DNA of 20,447 nucleotides, taken from NCBI GenBank assembly GCA_033557675.1, contig JAWQRM010000683.1, positions 1 through 20,447 of the forward strand. Reading direction: 5' to 3'. Below the pieces are notes generated by a model, which did not search any database, was not told where the DNA came from, and saw only the letters and a program-made list of their open reading frames with translations. Made by a program: the position numbers and the translations under genes. Below, piece by piece: positions 1 to 9,578 of this stretch. How positions within the stretch are numbered: the stretch's first letter is position 1; each line of letters starts with the position of its first letter. This DNA comes from Coptodactyla brooksi (lineage: Eukaryota > Arthropoda > Insecta > Coleoptera > Scarabaeidae).

Positions 1-111
1 GCTAGTCCGCGTGACCCTACCGTAATACTGGCCAGATACCCCTACATGGTGCTGACACCTGGGCCAGACTAGTCCAATCTAGCCCAGATGTCAATTCAAT
101 CTCCTCAAAAA
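1..111 (+). repeat. Dispersed repeat family D, copy 1 (cut by window edge)
   Basis: Positions 1-15 and 70-111 match 19087-19145 closely (shared GCTAGTCC, then TAGCCCAGATG and CAATTCAATCTCCTC). Copy 1 has 54 extra bases (16-69), bounded on both sides by GAC, which the other copy lacks. The family is not recognised. Its left end lies outside the window. Confidence 0.75.
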
Positions 112-156
112 ACTCTGGATATTAACAATTAATTAATAATTATTAATATCCAGAGT
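112..156. repeat. Inverted repeat, 14-bp perfect stem
   Basis: ACTCTGGATATTAA at 112-125 is the exact reverse complement of 143-156, with a 17-base AT-only loop apart from one C. It begins exactly where repeat D ends. It could be a small hairpin element or the structured end of a larger one. Confidence 0.8.
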
Positions 157-398
157 GTTCCAAAGGTATGGAATAATGGTTCTACAGACTTAACAGGACT
201 TTATATTAAAAAATGTTTCAAACAAAGGTTGCTTAGCACAATCATGCGCATGTTTTCACTTAGTGCAAAAAATGTTGTTTTGAAAAAACAAAAAAAAACG
301 GTGAAACTAATCCTATTGAGTAAAGGACTAAACTAATCTGAATTATTCGACGCCCCCGTTGAAGACATAATTAAGAAAACGCGAATAAGTTCAAATTT
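157..398. other. Non-coding, nothing recognised
   Basis: AT-rich sequence with a poly-A tract near 283-298. I see no open frame, splice site pair or repeat here. Confidence 0.5.
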
Positions 399-1215
399 CA
401 ATAAATTCAAATTTTACCATAAAAATCAAAACATCGCCCAAATATTCTTCAATTTCTATATATTTTTTTTCACAAGCAATTATTTTCGTTCATCGACTAC
501 TTTCTAATAGTTGACTATTTTTAGTGCTTATTATATTAAAAATTTCTAATAAAATACTTCTTTCTTCTTTCCTTTTCAACTAATTTAACAATAAATTCAA
601 ATTTTATCATAAAAATCAAAAAATTGCCCAAATATTCTTCAATTTCTATATAATTTTTTTTCCACAAGCAATTATTTTCGTTTATCGACTGCTTTCTAAT
701 AGTTAACTATTTTTAGTAATTTTTATATTAAAATAATATAAAATTATATATTTAATACATATATATTAAAATTAATAAAATGAAATTTGATATAAAACGT
801 TCCTTCTTCTTTCCTTTTCAACTAATTTACCAATATATTAAAATTTTACCATAAAAATCAAAAAATCGCCCAAATATTCTTCAATTTCTATATAATCTTT
901 TTTCCACAAGCAATTATTTTCATTTATCGACTAGTTTCTAATAGTTAACTATTTTTAGTAATTTTTATATTAAAAATTTCTAATAAAATAAAATTTGATA
1001 TAAAAACTTCCTTCTGCTTTCCTTTTCAACTAATTTACCAATAAATTCAAATTTTACCATAAAAATCGCCCAAATACTCTTCAATTTCTATATAATTTTT
1101 TTTATTCGTAAACAATTATTTTCGTTTATCGACTACTTTCCAATAGTTGACTATTTTTAGTGCTTATTATATTAAAAATTTCTAATAAAATAAAATTTGA
1201 TGTAAAAACCTTTCT
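399..1215 (+). repeat. Four-unit AT-rich tandem repeat
   Basis: Units start near 399, 589, 831 and 1039, each opening with a version of CAATAAATTCAAATTTTACC. Each continues through a CGCCCAAATATTCTTCAATT block, a CAAGCAATTATTTTCG block and a (C)TTCTTTCCTTTTCAACTAATTT block (last block absent from the final unit). Spacing is 190, 242 and 208 bp. The second unit carries an extra stretch of about 60 AT-only bases near 730-790. The array stops just before the Penelope-like remnant, so it may belong to that element's flank. Confidence 0.9.
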
Positions 1216-1225
1216 TATGTAATAA

Positions 1226-1549
1226 ACTGAAATTGATATTTTTCGGAAAGAAACTGATACAAAACGATTTATAACTTAGGACTCTAATCATCATTTTCAA
1301 CACAAAATAGCGACATTTAACAGAATGATAGATCGGTTACTAAACGTTCCACTTAACAAAATTAGGTATAAGAAAGAACTTAAGTATATTGAAGGGTTCG
1401 CTATATATAACTGGTTTAATAAAAATATAATACATAACATTTTAAGAAGAAAGAAATTTAACAACACGGTTAAATTTTTTTTTACTATTAAAAGTCGGTT
1501 AGGTAATCCAAAAAATAAAATAGATTTAATTATGATAAAAGATACATAG
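1226..1549 (+). pseudogene. Penelope-like retroelement remnant, region after the reverse-transcriptase core
   Basis: A single frame runs from 1226 to the stop at 1547-1549 with one internal stop (TAG at 1277-1279). It reads TEIDIFRKETDT before the stop, then DSNHHFQHKIATFNRMIDRL and LLNVPLN. Penelope-like elements carry an RKPT-TDT, then NDSxHPxxHKxAxxNxMIxRLLxxPL pattern at the end of the reverse-transcriptase region, and this matches it well. The normal RKPT is RKET here and the catalytic core is absent upstream, so the copy is dead. The reading continues about 70 residues and is lysine- and asparagine-rich. No GIY-YIG endonuclease is seen after it, because another transposon remnant follows directly. 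The family is inferred from recalled consensus, with no alignment. Confidence 0.7.
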
Positions 1550-1560
1550 TCAAACTTTGC

Positions 1561-1737
1561 CAAAAAAAACTAGATGTGTTATTAGAAGTTGTGGAAAATC
1601 CACATACTTCAACTCGTCAGCTAGCTTCAAACCACGAGGTGTGCAAAAGGAATAACAACATCCATATAAACCCGTTTTGGTGCAAGGGTTATCCGAAGAT
1701 ACAATGAACAAAATTTTGTTAATAACGTTATTTTTCT
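1561..1737 (+). pseudogene. Tc1/mariner-type transposase remnant (helix-turn-helix region)
   Basis: The first frame reads DVLLEVVENPHTSTRQLASN. After one frameshift near 1640-1658, the next frame reads HPYKPVLVQGLSED and then runs to a TGA. This is the usual order in insect transposases with a DUF4817-type N-terminus: a second helix-turn-helix (ENPxTSTRxLA) and then HPYxxxLVQxLxEDD before the DDE domain. The DDE catalytic part is missing. The piece is at most about 60 residues and frameshifted, so it is not functional. It abuts the Penelope-like remnant on its left and repeat G on its right. Confidence 0.7.
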
Positions 1738-1745
1738 GACGAAGC

Positions 1746-1827
1746 CATTGGGAGGGGCACGCGGGCTGTGCTATAGGCCGGCGTGCTTCCCACGCGGCGC
1801 TATTTGCTGCATAAATATTTAATATCT
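1746..1827 (+). repeat. Repeat family G, copy 1 (short)
   Basis: This matches the other two G copies (16664-16823 and, reversed, 18700-18882) from the GGGAGG-GCACGC stem through TTCCCACG to TTTAATATCT. Only about the central 80 bp is kept. The 46-nt hairpin core is at 1748-1793. Confidence 0.8.
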
Positions 1828-3204
1828 AAAAAAACTGTTGCGCAAATCAATATACAAATTAATCATTAAATTAGATTATTTTTTACATTGCCAACTACGT
1901 ACTTTATATTCATCCTTTCCTTTAGAGATAGCTACTACAAGTGGTGAAGAAGTGGAAAACAAAGCTTTCATTGCTTACGAGTTTCCGAAACGATCTTTTC
2001 GATAAACTTACAAAGCAAACAAAAGGGATCCGAGGTTTCGTCAAAGTTGTAGGGAAGTTTGAAATCTAAGCCACCCAATTACCCAAAACGTTAGTTGTTT
2101 CGGGCGTCATTACGTTAATGGGCTTCCCGGCAAACCGTATCTTTTCGAATGTAAAATATTGAATTTCGCGCAGACACGTAGGCGCCGAAAAGTAACGCGG
2201 ATTTGAAAGCTTTCAATTTGCAACAATTTATCCGGCCCCGCGGAATAGACGAAATTGTGAGAAGACCCGTTAAAATTTTCTCAATTTTAACTTCCCGACA
2301 CAACGCGCGCTCCGTTCAATACGTGTCAGAAATGCTGCAGAAAGTGCAGAAAAAAATCGAGCGCTGTAATAGGTTGGAAGTATACGTATTGTGGCGAGGG
2401 CGAAGCGAAATTCTGCTGTCATCGCGTACAATGGACGCAAGCAAAAATGCAAAAACGTATCGACAGGATGATCTGTGGCACTAAGGCCCTGCGCTCAGCG
2501 CAACGACACCGCGGTTAACCGACAAAACAATATTTATCGCTCTCGTATTTCAAAATTTTAGTACGCATCTTTCACTTTGCATGTTTACCGTATTCCCGTA
2601 TTCCCGTATCAGCGTATATAAAGATAATAAAGTCATGATGCTAATACGAAACAAACACCGGAAATCGATATATGTAAATTTTTGCAATATACCCCGCGCG
2701 AAATTCTTTTTACCTTCTTGCGCGAAACGTATGATTCCGGGTTTTTGATGAATTTGCATATTTTCTAGTCGCGTGGATCTCAAATGACTGAAGTACCCTA
2801 GAGAGTTTTATAAAGCTCACCAGAACGTGATGTCTCCATCTAAATAAAGTGCTACGTCCGTTAGGGGCGGAATTTGCGACAAACCTTTACTCGCGTCCCT
2901 ATTATCCTGACTGAGCACTTTCAATACGGAAATATAGAAAACGCGTGTAAATCTTACAATTCAACAGTTTCTATTGCCAATATCCTTATCTGAAAAAGTA
3001 GATCCGCGCGATGAGATGGATCGCGGTGTCCCTCCGTGTTTATCCTGCGATCGGAGCGTTGCAGTGATTGCGGCAACTCATAAATGAATGACTTTGATTG
3101 ATAATAAGTCGTACACAATTCCACCGCTCAATATAAGCTTAAACGTCGGGTGATGTAGAAAGTATCGACGTGCCGCGACAAAATGTAAAGGTATATGTAC
3201 TCAC
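1828..3204. other. Probable intron downstream of the receptor exon, no gene seen
   Basis: Mixed-composition single-copy sequence. A plus-strand open frame of 93 codons at 2203-2484 overlaps opposite-strand frames of similar length, has no recognisable motif, and is taken as chance. Short repeats of CGTATTCC occur near 2589-2608. The next receptor exon on the minus strand was not found. Confidence 0.5.
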
Positions 3205-3388
3205 TTAAAGAAGTATGTATTATTCTGGTAGCCAAAGAAGGGAACCGTATACGTAAGCATCCAGATGTTGCCGCCTCCGCAATCGTAGTACGGTTTGGAC
3301 CACTTCCCATCTTCATAACGCACGGATAATATCTCGTCCGGAATCCTGTCGGTGTGAGCAGTTTCGTTGTAGGTGTACGTGTTGTAAC
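3205..3388 (-). CDS. Internal exon of a GPR158-like orphan class C GPCR (extracellular Cache region)
   Basis: This exon is 184 nt: 2 nt of a split codon, 60 full codons and 2 nt of the next codon. On the minus strand it is preceded by a pyrimidine-rich acceptor (TTTTTCCTCTTTACAG) and followed by a strong donor (AA|GTGAGT). The peptide contains HTDRIPDEILSVRYEDG, then WSKPYYDCGGG, then TYTVPFFG, with two N-glycosylation sequons (NET, NNT) that suit an extracellular location. From memory of the family, this matches the Cache (ligand-binding) part of GPR158/GPR179-type receptors, the Drosophila relatives being CG31760 and smog; in GPR158 this domain binds glycine. No transmembrane segment lies in this exon. 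The paralogue cannot be settled from one exon. Coding status is close to certain; the family call is likely but not aligned. The upstream exon should end in phase 1; a candidate is at 18196-18268. Confidence 0.85.
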
Positions 3389-3667
3389 CTGTAAAGAGGA
3401 AAAAACGTTTTAAATATATCACGCTACGGCCCCGGTGACGTCTATGACCGTACAACGTTTAGTTTAGCTAGGTAGAAAGTTGTTTCAAACTGTGATTTAG
3501 TTAACACTGTTTACGAGTATCTTCCAAATTGCTGTTCTAAATCGCTCCCGCTTGAATAGATTTTAATGATAGCCGACTGTACGTGCTGGAAAGTTCAGGT
3601 TCGCCTCTGTCAGAAATAGTTAACATAGCTGAAGTTTCGGAAGTCACCTGACAAAGGTTCAAATTCC

Positions 3668-3705
3668 TATACCCGAAGTTGCGCTATAGCGCAACTTCGC
3701 GTATA
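3668..3705. repeat. 38-bp near-perfect palindrome
   Basis: The central 26 bp (3674-3699) is a perfect palindrome with no loop, half-site CGAAGTTGCGCTA. One mismatched pair (3673/3700) is followed by five more matched pairs, giving 38 bp in all. No matching copy was seen elsewhere in the window. Confidence 0.9.
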
Positions 3706-4800
3706 AACTATAGCTTACACCGTATTTTATTCATCAATTTCGGCCGATACCCGACACTTAAAACGTACTAAAAATTTGAAGCGCGCACGATGAGGGCTTA
3801 TTTTTGGATTCAGCGACATAACTAATCTATAAAGTTAAACCGGCAATCCATCTTCTAGGGCGGCTATGCATATGCAATTCTCCCGGGACCCATCCTATCT
3901 GCTGTTTAATTTACAGAGCGTCAAGTATGGACGTACCATCACAGCAAAGTGACACATAATTTATGAGGGATCGGAGTGTTACTTGAACCTGTTTTCGAGC
4001 TTGTTTATATACCTACAATACACCCTGTCAACAGGTTGGGGGTGTATCTGGAGTTTGAAGATTTACATCCTCTACTGCTTAATTACAAATTAAACAAAGT
4101 TTTTATTACACGTCTCATGCTGTTGCTACGTATCAGTAGCACCCATATCTTGAATATATTAAAGAAAAGAAAAAAGTATACAATTTTTCTGTAACAAATC
4201 CCGCGTCGGGGATCATTATTTTCTCGTTTCAATGAAACTAGAAAATTACGAACTACGTTTGTACACTGTGCGGAGCAATTCGCGGAAAATCATTCGGGAA
4301 TAATGCGCAAATAGACTTCAGGAACTATTTTAATGAAGCCGGAATGTAATACCCTAAATGATCGTTCAGGCCGAACGGCGGAATGTTCGCAAAATTAAAA
4401 CTTATATTGTACGTAAGCAATTTTCATATTGCTGTTATTTCGGCTTAAGTGGCGCGTAAACCGGAGGAATTCAATAACCTTTTTACGAACCATAAATGTA
4501 ATGTCCGGCCCGATGGTGGGAGCCCAGATAAATGGGAATGATCTTTCTGTGTATTCATAGATTTCGAAGATACTTCAATTCCGAACCTTTCTGACGAATT
4601 GCATCGTTTTCGAAAAAAAAAGCTCCGCCGCGTTCGTTAAGTTCGCACGCTGCGTGCAAGGTGAGGATTCGATTCATTTCGGATACTTGCCGTTCTGTTT
4701 TGTAGAAATCGTGACATCCTGAACAATTCGTGCTCACGTAATCACTCTCAAACTTACGTGATCCGTGACCTTTACTGGTTTCATGATTTTACTTCGGTTT
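3706..4800. other. Intronic, nothing recognised
   Basis: No repeat copy, splice pair or recognisable protein was found. The plus-strand frame at 3976-4194 and the minus-strand frame at 4555-4737 have no motif and are read as chance. Confidence 0.5.
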
Positions 4801-4821
4801 TCTCTCTCTCTCTCTCTCTCT
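4801..4821 (+). repeat. (TC)10 microsatellite
   Basis: An uninterrupted TC run. It makes the nearby plus-strand open frame (4765-4992) look like a serine-leucine peptide, so that frame is not counted as a gene. Confidence 0.95.
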
Positions 4822-5076
4822 TTACCGCCCTTTCTGAAGACCTATTTAGGTAGCATCTCTAAAGAAAATCAATTCCTAACACGATATTTCTTAAGTAAAT
4901 TAAACTCTCGTGGGCTCCGTTCGAGCATTCGTCGGAACACGATTGCGGAGCACTTCGATATTAAAATCATGAGTGCAGTTTCCTTATTTTGATAATAACT
5001 GACGTTGACTTTGGGATTGAATCCGCGGTCACGACTTCCGCAGACCTTGGCCTTACAGTATCAATATCCAAAATTA

Positions 5077-5118
5077 CAGCTAATAATTGTATTGATCCCG
5101 ATACCTTATTATTAGCTG
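5077..5118. repeat. Inverted repeat, 11-bp stem and 20-nt loop
   Basis: CAGCTAATAAT at 5077-5087 is the reverse complement of 5108-5118. The AT-rich stem could have arisen by chance. Confidence 0.7.
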
Positions 5119-5374
5119 CTTAACGATCTAAGTAATTGCTTTCGTGCTGAGAAATGGCTGGTGGTATTGGTGTAGCAAATTACTACGGCTAAATATAAAC
5201 TAGCCGAAGATAAAACGTGGTTTATGCGCAAAATTTATATGGATTTATGTCGCTAGTGGAAAAATTCGATAATACCACGGCCTAGTGTCAAGCAATACTA
5301 CCGCGCACTGAAGCAAACGCAATTGAATTGCCTTATAAAAGGATTTTCAATATCGTCACAGTCATATGCGGCCC

Positions 5375-5398
5375 TATATATATATATATATATATATA
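5375..5398. repeat. (TA)12 microsatellite
   Basis: An uninterrupted TA run, self-complementary. Confidence 0.95.
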
Positions 5399-5820
5399 AG
5401 AAGAAGGAAATACGAAGCCCCCGAATGAACAGGCGAGAAAAAAGAAATAAACGTTTATAAGTATGGAAAAGCCCGGGTATATTTCATGCTATACGCTCCT
5501 TAACTCCCTTCTCTTTACTCTTTTATGCAAACTATAACATTACTCCCGAGTCTGGATACCGCCAAGAATATAGATTTTATGTTGCTTGCAGCTCTGTGTG
5601 ATATTTCTATTGAAAAACTGACAAACAGTCTTTGAACGCAATAATCTATTTATTCTACCGTAAATAATTTATTTCGGCGCCTTATTCCGCGACGAAATTC
5701 GATTGCTTAATTTAAAGATGAAAGAATGTTCGATTTTCGCGTACATCGCGGAATATAAACTGGGTTAAACGGTGAATTGGGACATGGATCGGGTGTTATG
5801 TGTTGAAATAACTTACTGCT

Positions 5821-6205
5821 TTCTAATAACGCACTCGGCAATAGATTCCTTTACGCATACGAGAGTGCAAAAATTACTAAATGTAAAAATACAATTAATA
5901 AAGGTTGTAGGATAATAATACCGTTTAGTTTAACTGTATGACCTAATAAAAAACATAATGAATGGGCACGGGGCAGCATGTATTGGATTAGAAAGGATAT
6001 ACCAGGATACACCATGAAATAATCCAGGATATACCAAAGACTATCTCTCCTGTTGTTCTTGAATCTGTTCAATCATTTCTCTCACATTCACATATAACTA
6101 TCGTTCTAATAACGCACTCGGCAATAGAGTCCTTTACGCTTACTTTGTCATACTCAGCACTTCTCATATCGCGGTCACGGCTGATGTCGTATTGTTATGT
6201 TATTG
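5821..6205 (+). repeat. Mosaic repeat family R, two partial copies in direct order
   Basis: TTCTAATAACGCACTCGGCA begins at 5821 and again at 6104. The 39-bp match has two differences. The first piece (5821-5943) matches 12488-12609 on the other strand. The second (about 6003-6205) runs from ATACCAAAGACTATC through CACATATAACTATCG to CACTTCTCATATCGCGGTCAC. It shares these blocks with 9190-9578 (minus), 16824-16940 and 20258-20310. No protein is encoded. Confidence 0.8.
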
Positions 6206-7420
6206 GACTATAAGTCTGCATTCCACGGTGAATAGGCACGAGATGTTTGTCGCATCCGGTCGTTACCTACTTTGAAGCGGAATATAGTTAAATAAACCTG
6301 CACCGTGGAACGTAAGTCGGGTTTCCACGGAGAATAAGTCCCGGGAATTTGTTGGGTTCGTCAATTCTCATCGTAGAGGGTTAGGTAAATGACTTACACG
6401 TGCTTTCGCGCCGCTCGAAGTTGTTTGGCTGTTACGCCCACCGATTTATTCCACTTTATTCCGCGTCAAAGACTAAGAGTATAATCTATTTAGACTCCCT
6501 CGAAGCGACATGTTTGCAGTGACGCGATCGCTAATTGCAGCGACGAGAAGTTCGCAACGCTGGAAATAACTAAATACCAAGTTAGGGCGTTTGGGGCCCA
6601 TCCACGCGTGAAAGTGGCCGGCCAGGAGTATCTAGATTATAATTAGCAATCGACTCCTGCCAATTAAGGGGAGGGGGCGCCGATCCTGGATCAAATCCCC
6701 GAAATGTTTATAATTTACGTTGCGCAAGCGCCGACGGGGATTTAGGGTTTCGCTAATTGCACCGTAATAATCGATAGGCGGATTGGTTTTTAGAGGCCGG
6801 GGTTGCTTTTTAAATTTGCGCGGAAGATGGCGCGTAAAGCAAATTCAAATTCGCCCATTATGCCATGCCCCGGACTTTATTAAGCGCGCCGCGGACGCTT
6901 TCAAAATTTTAATTGATTTAGAAAATGAATAAACGGGGTGAAAAGTAGCGGTTAATAGGCGGACCGCGTATCGCGAAATTGGTTGTTATTTTCTCTGCCC
7001 TTTATTGAAATTTCCCCTCCAATCGATAGGCCCTTTAGTTCGTGCAGTTCAGTTTTCACTTCAAATTAAATAGATAGAGGAAGGACCCGTTCGAAATATG
7101 TAAAATTAGTCTGTCAGGAGCAGATATAAACCTTCCGTTCCGTCGATATCATTACCGGGGTGCATTAGAATCGGAAAAGCCTTTTAGAGCCCCTGATTGA
7201 TCGAATATAACGAATAAGGCTAACCGCGGCCGCTACCCTTAATTCTCCCCTAAGTGATTATACGAAAAGAAAGGTGAAATCAGATCAGTTTAACCTAAAT
7301 TCGTCTATTCCTTCGTCTCCACTTCGGTTTGCTCCGGTGATTCTTCAAAACCATTATCGCGAGATGTTGAGCGACCGCTGAATACCCTCACTTTGAGTAT
7401 TACAAGTTAGACGCGAAGGA
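6206..7420. other. Intronic, no gene; short inverted repeat at its left
   Basis: TTCCACGGTG at 6221-6230 is the exact reverse complement of 6301-6310, and a related direct copy (TTCCACGGAGAATAAG) lies at 6323-6338. This may be a small foldback element of about 90 bp. The rest (about 6500-7050) is denser in GC and in ATTA/TAAT words but shows no coding frame. Confidence 0.5.
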
Positions 7421-7940
7421 AATCGGCTATACTGACTACAATTCAATTGACCTTGACTCCAAGGTCGACTGAATTAATTGACATTGAGTCCAAGGTCAAA
7501 TATTCAGCGATGCTCAATTTAAATATGGAAATAATCGGCTGTATTTCGGTATTAATTCAATTGACCTTGAGTTCAAGCTCGACTGAATTAATTGACATTG
7601 AGTTCAAGGTCGCACGCCGAGTGACCTTGGTTTAGAATAATTGAAAGCGAATATCGATTTGCGAGTGATCCTTCGTATGTTTTTGACATTATTTCCACAC
7701 CAACATCAAATCCCATTTTCATAATATCGGTATTCCACGATATTCTGAAAATAGAAATTGATTAACCTCGGACTCTGAGTCCAAGATTAATCGAGTTGAT
7801 TGACATTGAGTCCAAGGTCAAAACGCTGAGTGACCTTGACCTCACTGACCTTGGAGTGACCTAGAAGATAATCGACTACAATTCAGTTGAGGTTGTGTCC
7901 AAGGTCGATTGAATTGATGGATATTGAGCCCAAGGCCAAA
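7421..7940 (+). repeat. Degenerate tandem array rich in AAGGTC/GACCTT
   Basis: Four recognisable units share ACAATTCAATTGACCTTGA, then GAATTAATTGACATTGAGTC, then CAAGGTC. The GACATTGAG block sits at 7480, 7594, 7802 and (as GATATTGAG) 7920. A decayed unit is possible near 7685, which would make spacing roughly 90-118 bp throughout. Each unit is itself two half-units of about 30 bp. Open frames here (7447-7635, 7887-8087) only reflect the repeat. Confidence 0.8.
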
Positions 7941-7945
7941 CTGCG

Positions 7946-8914
7946 AGCTGCGGTGGGACCTCGAAATGTATCCACCGGAAACCACCTGGTGAGAGCAGAT
8001 GAAGGATTTACGCGGAAGAAAGATGACCGGAGTGGCGGAATCGATATCGGGGTAAATTTGCTAATGGAGTCACGGAAATATGAATAGTATGTCTAATAAA
8101 TCATCACGTCGTGGGAGTTGTCAACCGTTCGATGGGCGTTTTATTTATCGAGCTGTGAAAAATAATTACATTTCCGAATCGGTAAATCGTCGGTATAAAG
8201 GCCGTCTGCCGATAGAGCTTAAAATATGACCGGGAGTCTTAAATCGCGGCTCTTCATCATCTTCCCGACCGCAAAATTCATTTGCGCCACGGAGATAAAA
8301 ACCAGACCGACCCGCAGGATAAATAAAAATTTGGACGGCGGACGGTCCAGTGCACCTACGCTATTATGGCGCTATAGCGTTCGCGATATATGCGATTTTC
8401 CACTGGAGATCCGCCTTTGGTGGAAAAGCAAACGTAAAATTCACCCTAGGGCGCACTACACTCGGCATGCGATCTTTTTACATTATACAATACTCCCGAG
8501 CGATGCCATGACCTCTCTCCTTTTGAATTTACATTTCCTCTGTATAACCCTATTTAATTACTCTCAAATTTATTATCCCCTTTAGGGAATGAATGAGATA
8601 TAAAATTAAATAACTCCGCTTCCGCCTTTACCCCGCTAACTCGAAGTTGTTGTGTTCTTTTGATTTAATTTATTTCGAGTATTTTTAAAGAAATAATTAA
8701 TTAGTAACCTCGCTAAGTATAAATGAGCTAACGCGAACGCTTACGGGGATTGCGAATATAATACCGACGGCTTACGTTTAACGACACGTTATACAGACTG
8801 TTATCGGATATTATTACTTTGGCGCGAAACGTAGCACCCTCAAAAACTAATGACTAACTATTATCCATCCACTGTAACACAATACAAATAAACGCCACCT
8901 TCTATTTCCAACCC
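7946..8914. other. Intronic, nothing recognised
   Basis: A 119-codon plus-strand frame at 8226-8585 has no recognisable domain, no splice context and a composition like its surroundings, so I do not call it a gene. No repeat copy was seen. Confidence 0.5.
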
Positions 8915-8916
8915 TA

Positions 8917-9188
8917 TACAGGGTGTATCACGGTTACAAACTTTCAGGACATATAGAGTACGCCTAGACGATCTAGAAAACACAAGAAAGACAGGACACG
9001 AATAAGAGGAGAAAAAAAAACGTTACACGAACGCTGAGCTCGCTGATATACATCTGGCATACGGGGCCGCTGAGTGCAATGGACGATTATTCATGTTCTT
9101 TCTTGTGCATTGCTATATGATTTCCCATCACCTAGGTGTACTCTATCGATCCTGAAAGTTTGTAACCGCTGTACTGATACACCCTGTA
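8917..9188 (+). mobile_element. Complete 272-bp Tc1/mariner-type MITE with TA duplication
   Basis: The left end is TACAGGGTGTATCA and the right end is its exact reverse complement, flanked by TA at 8915-8916 and 9189-9190. Terminal inverted repeats run well beyond this, to about 85-95 bp with small gaps (CGGTTACAAACTTTCAGGA, ATAGAGTAC, CACAAGAAAGA on both ends). Inside, 9021-9083 is nearly identical (two differences in 63) to the transposase start at 20126-20188. It encodes YTNAELADIHLAYGAAECNG, the DUF4817-type helix-turn-helix start. The element is therefore an internal deletion derivative: two ends plus about 20 transposase codons. It cannot move itself and would need a full-length relative elsewhere in the genome. 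Confidence 0.88.
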
Positions 9189-9189
9189 T

Positions 9190-9578
9190 ACACGAGTGCA
9201 AAGTGAACCTCGATAAACAAACAAATGATAATGAGGTCAAGAACGTAGTATAGTAAGAAGGTATAACATAACAACATGACACCAATGGTAGCTGCGATGT
9301 GGAAAGTGCTGAGTAAGATTATAAACGGAACTACTTAAGCACGAGATTAATTAAGAATGAGAGAGTAGTACGGGGGACAGAGTAATATTGCTCTCGCCCG
9401 CTAGACCCTGAGTTGTACGTGTATATAGATAGTAATCAGAGATCTGAAGTAAGGGTACACGCGCTCTTTAGAACGATAGTTGTATGTGAATGATATGTAT
9501 GTGAATATAAGTGAAATAAATGAACTGATTCAGGAACCACGGGAAAGATAGCCTTTGATATACCCTGGGTTATTTCAC
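9190..9578 (-). repeat. Repeat family R, long copy on the minus strand
   Basis: Read on the minus strand it runs CCAGGGTATATCAAAG, then CATACAACTATCGTTCTA, then GTACCCTTACTTCAGATCTC, then GTGCTTAAGTAGT, then CAGCACTTTCCACATCGCAG. This joins blocks that are found separately at 6003-6205, 16824-16940 and 19860-19912, so it is the best guide to block order. The MITE at 8917-9188 abuts it directly. Confidence 0.75.

Noticed and set aside
112..170. Helitron 3' end (hairpin)
   Set aside because: No CTRR follows the hairpin, and no 5' TC end was identified.
399..1215. CRISPR array
   Set aside because: Repeats are about 200 bp, imperfect and adjacent without unique spacers; this is an ordinary tandem repeat in a eukaryotic genome.
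2760..2870. Possible minus-strand exon ending at a GTGAGC donor (2815-2820)
   Set aside because: Only about 20 codons are open, with no pyrimidine-rich acceptor and no match to the expected next part of the receptor.
8226..8585. 119-codon plus-strand open frame
   Set aside because: No motif or repeat relation; composition matches flanking intron.
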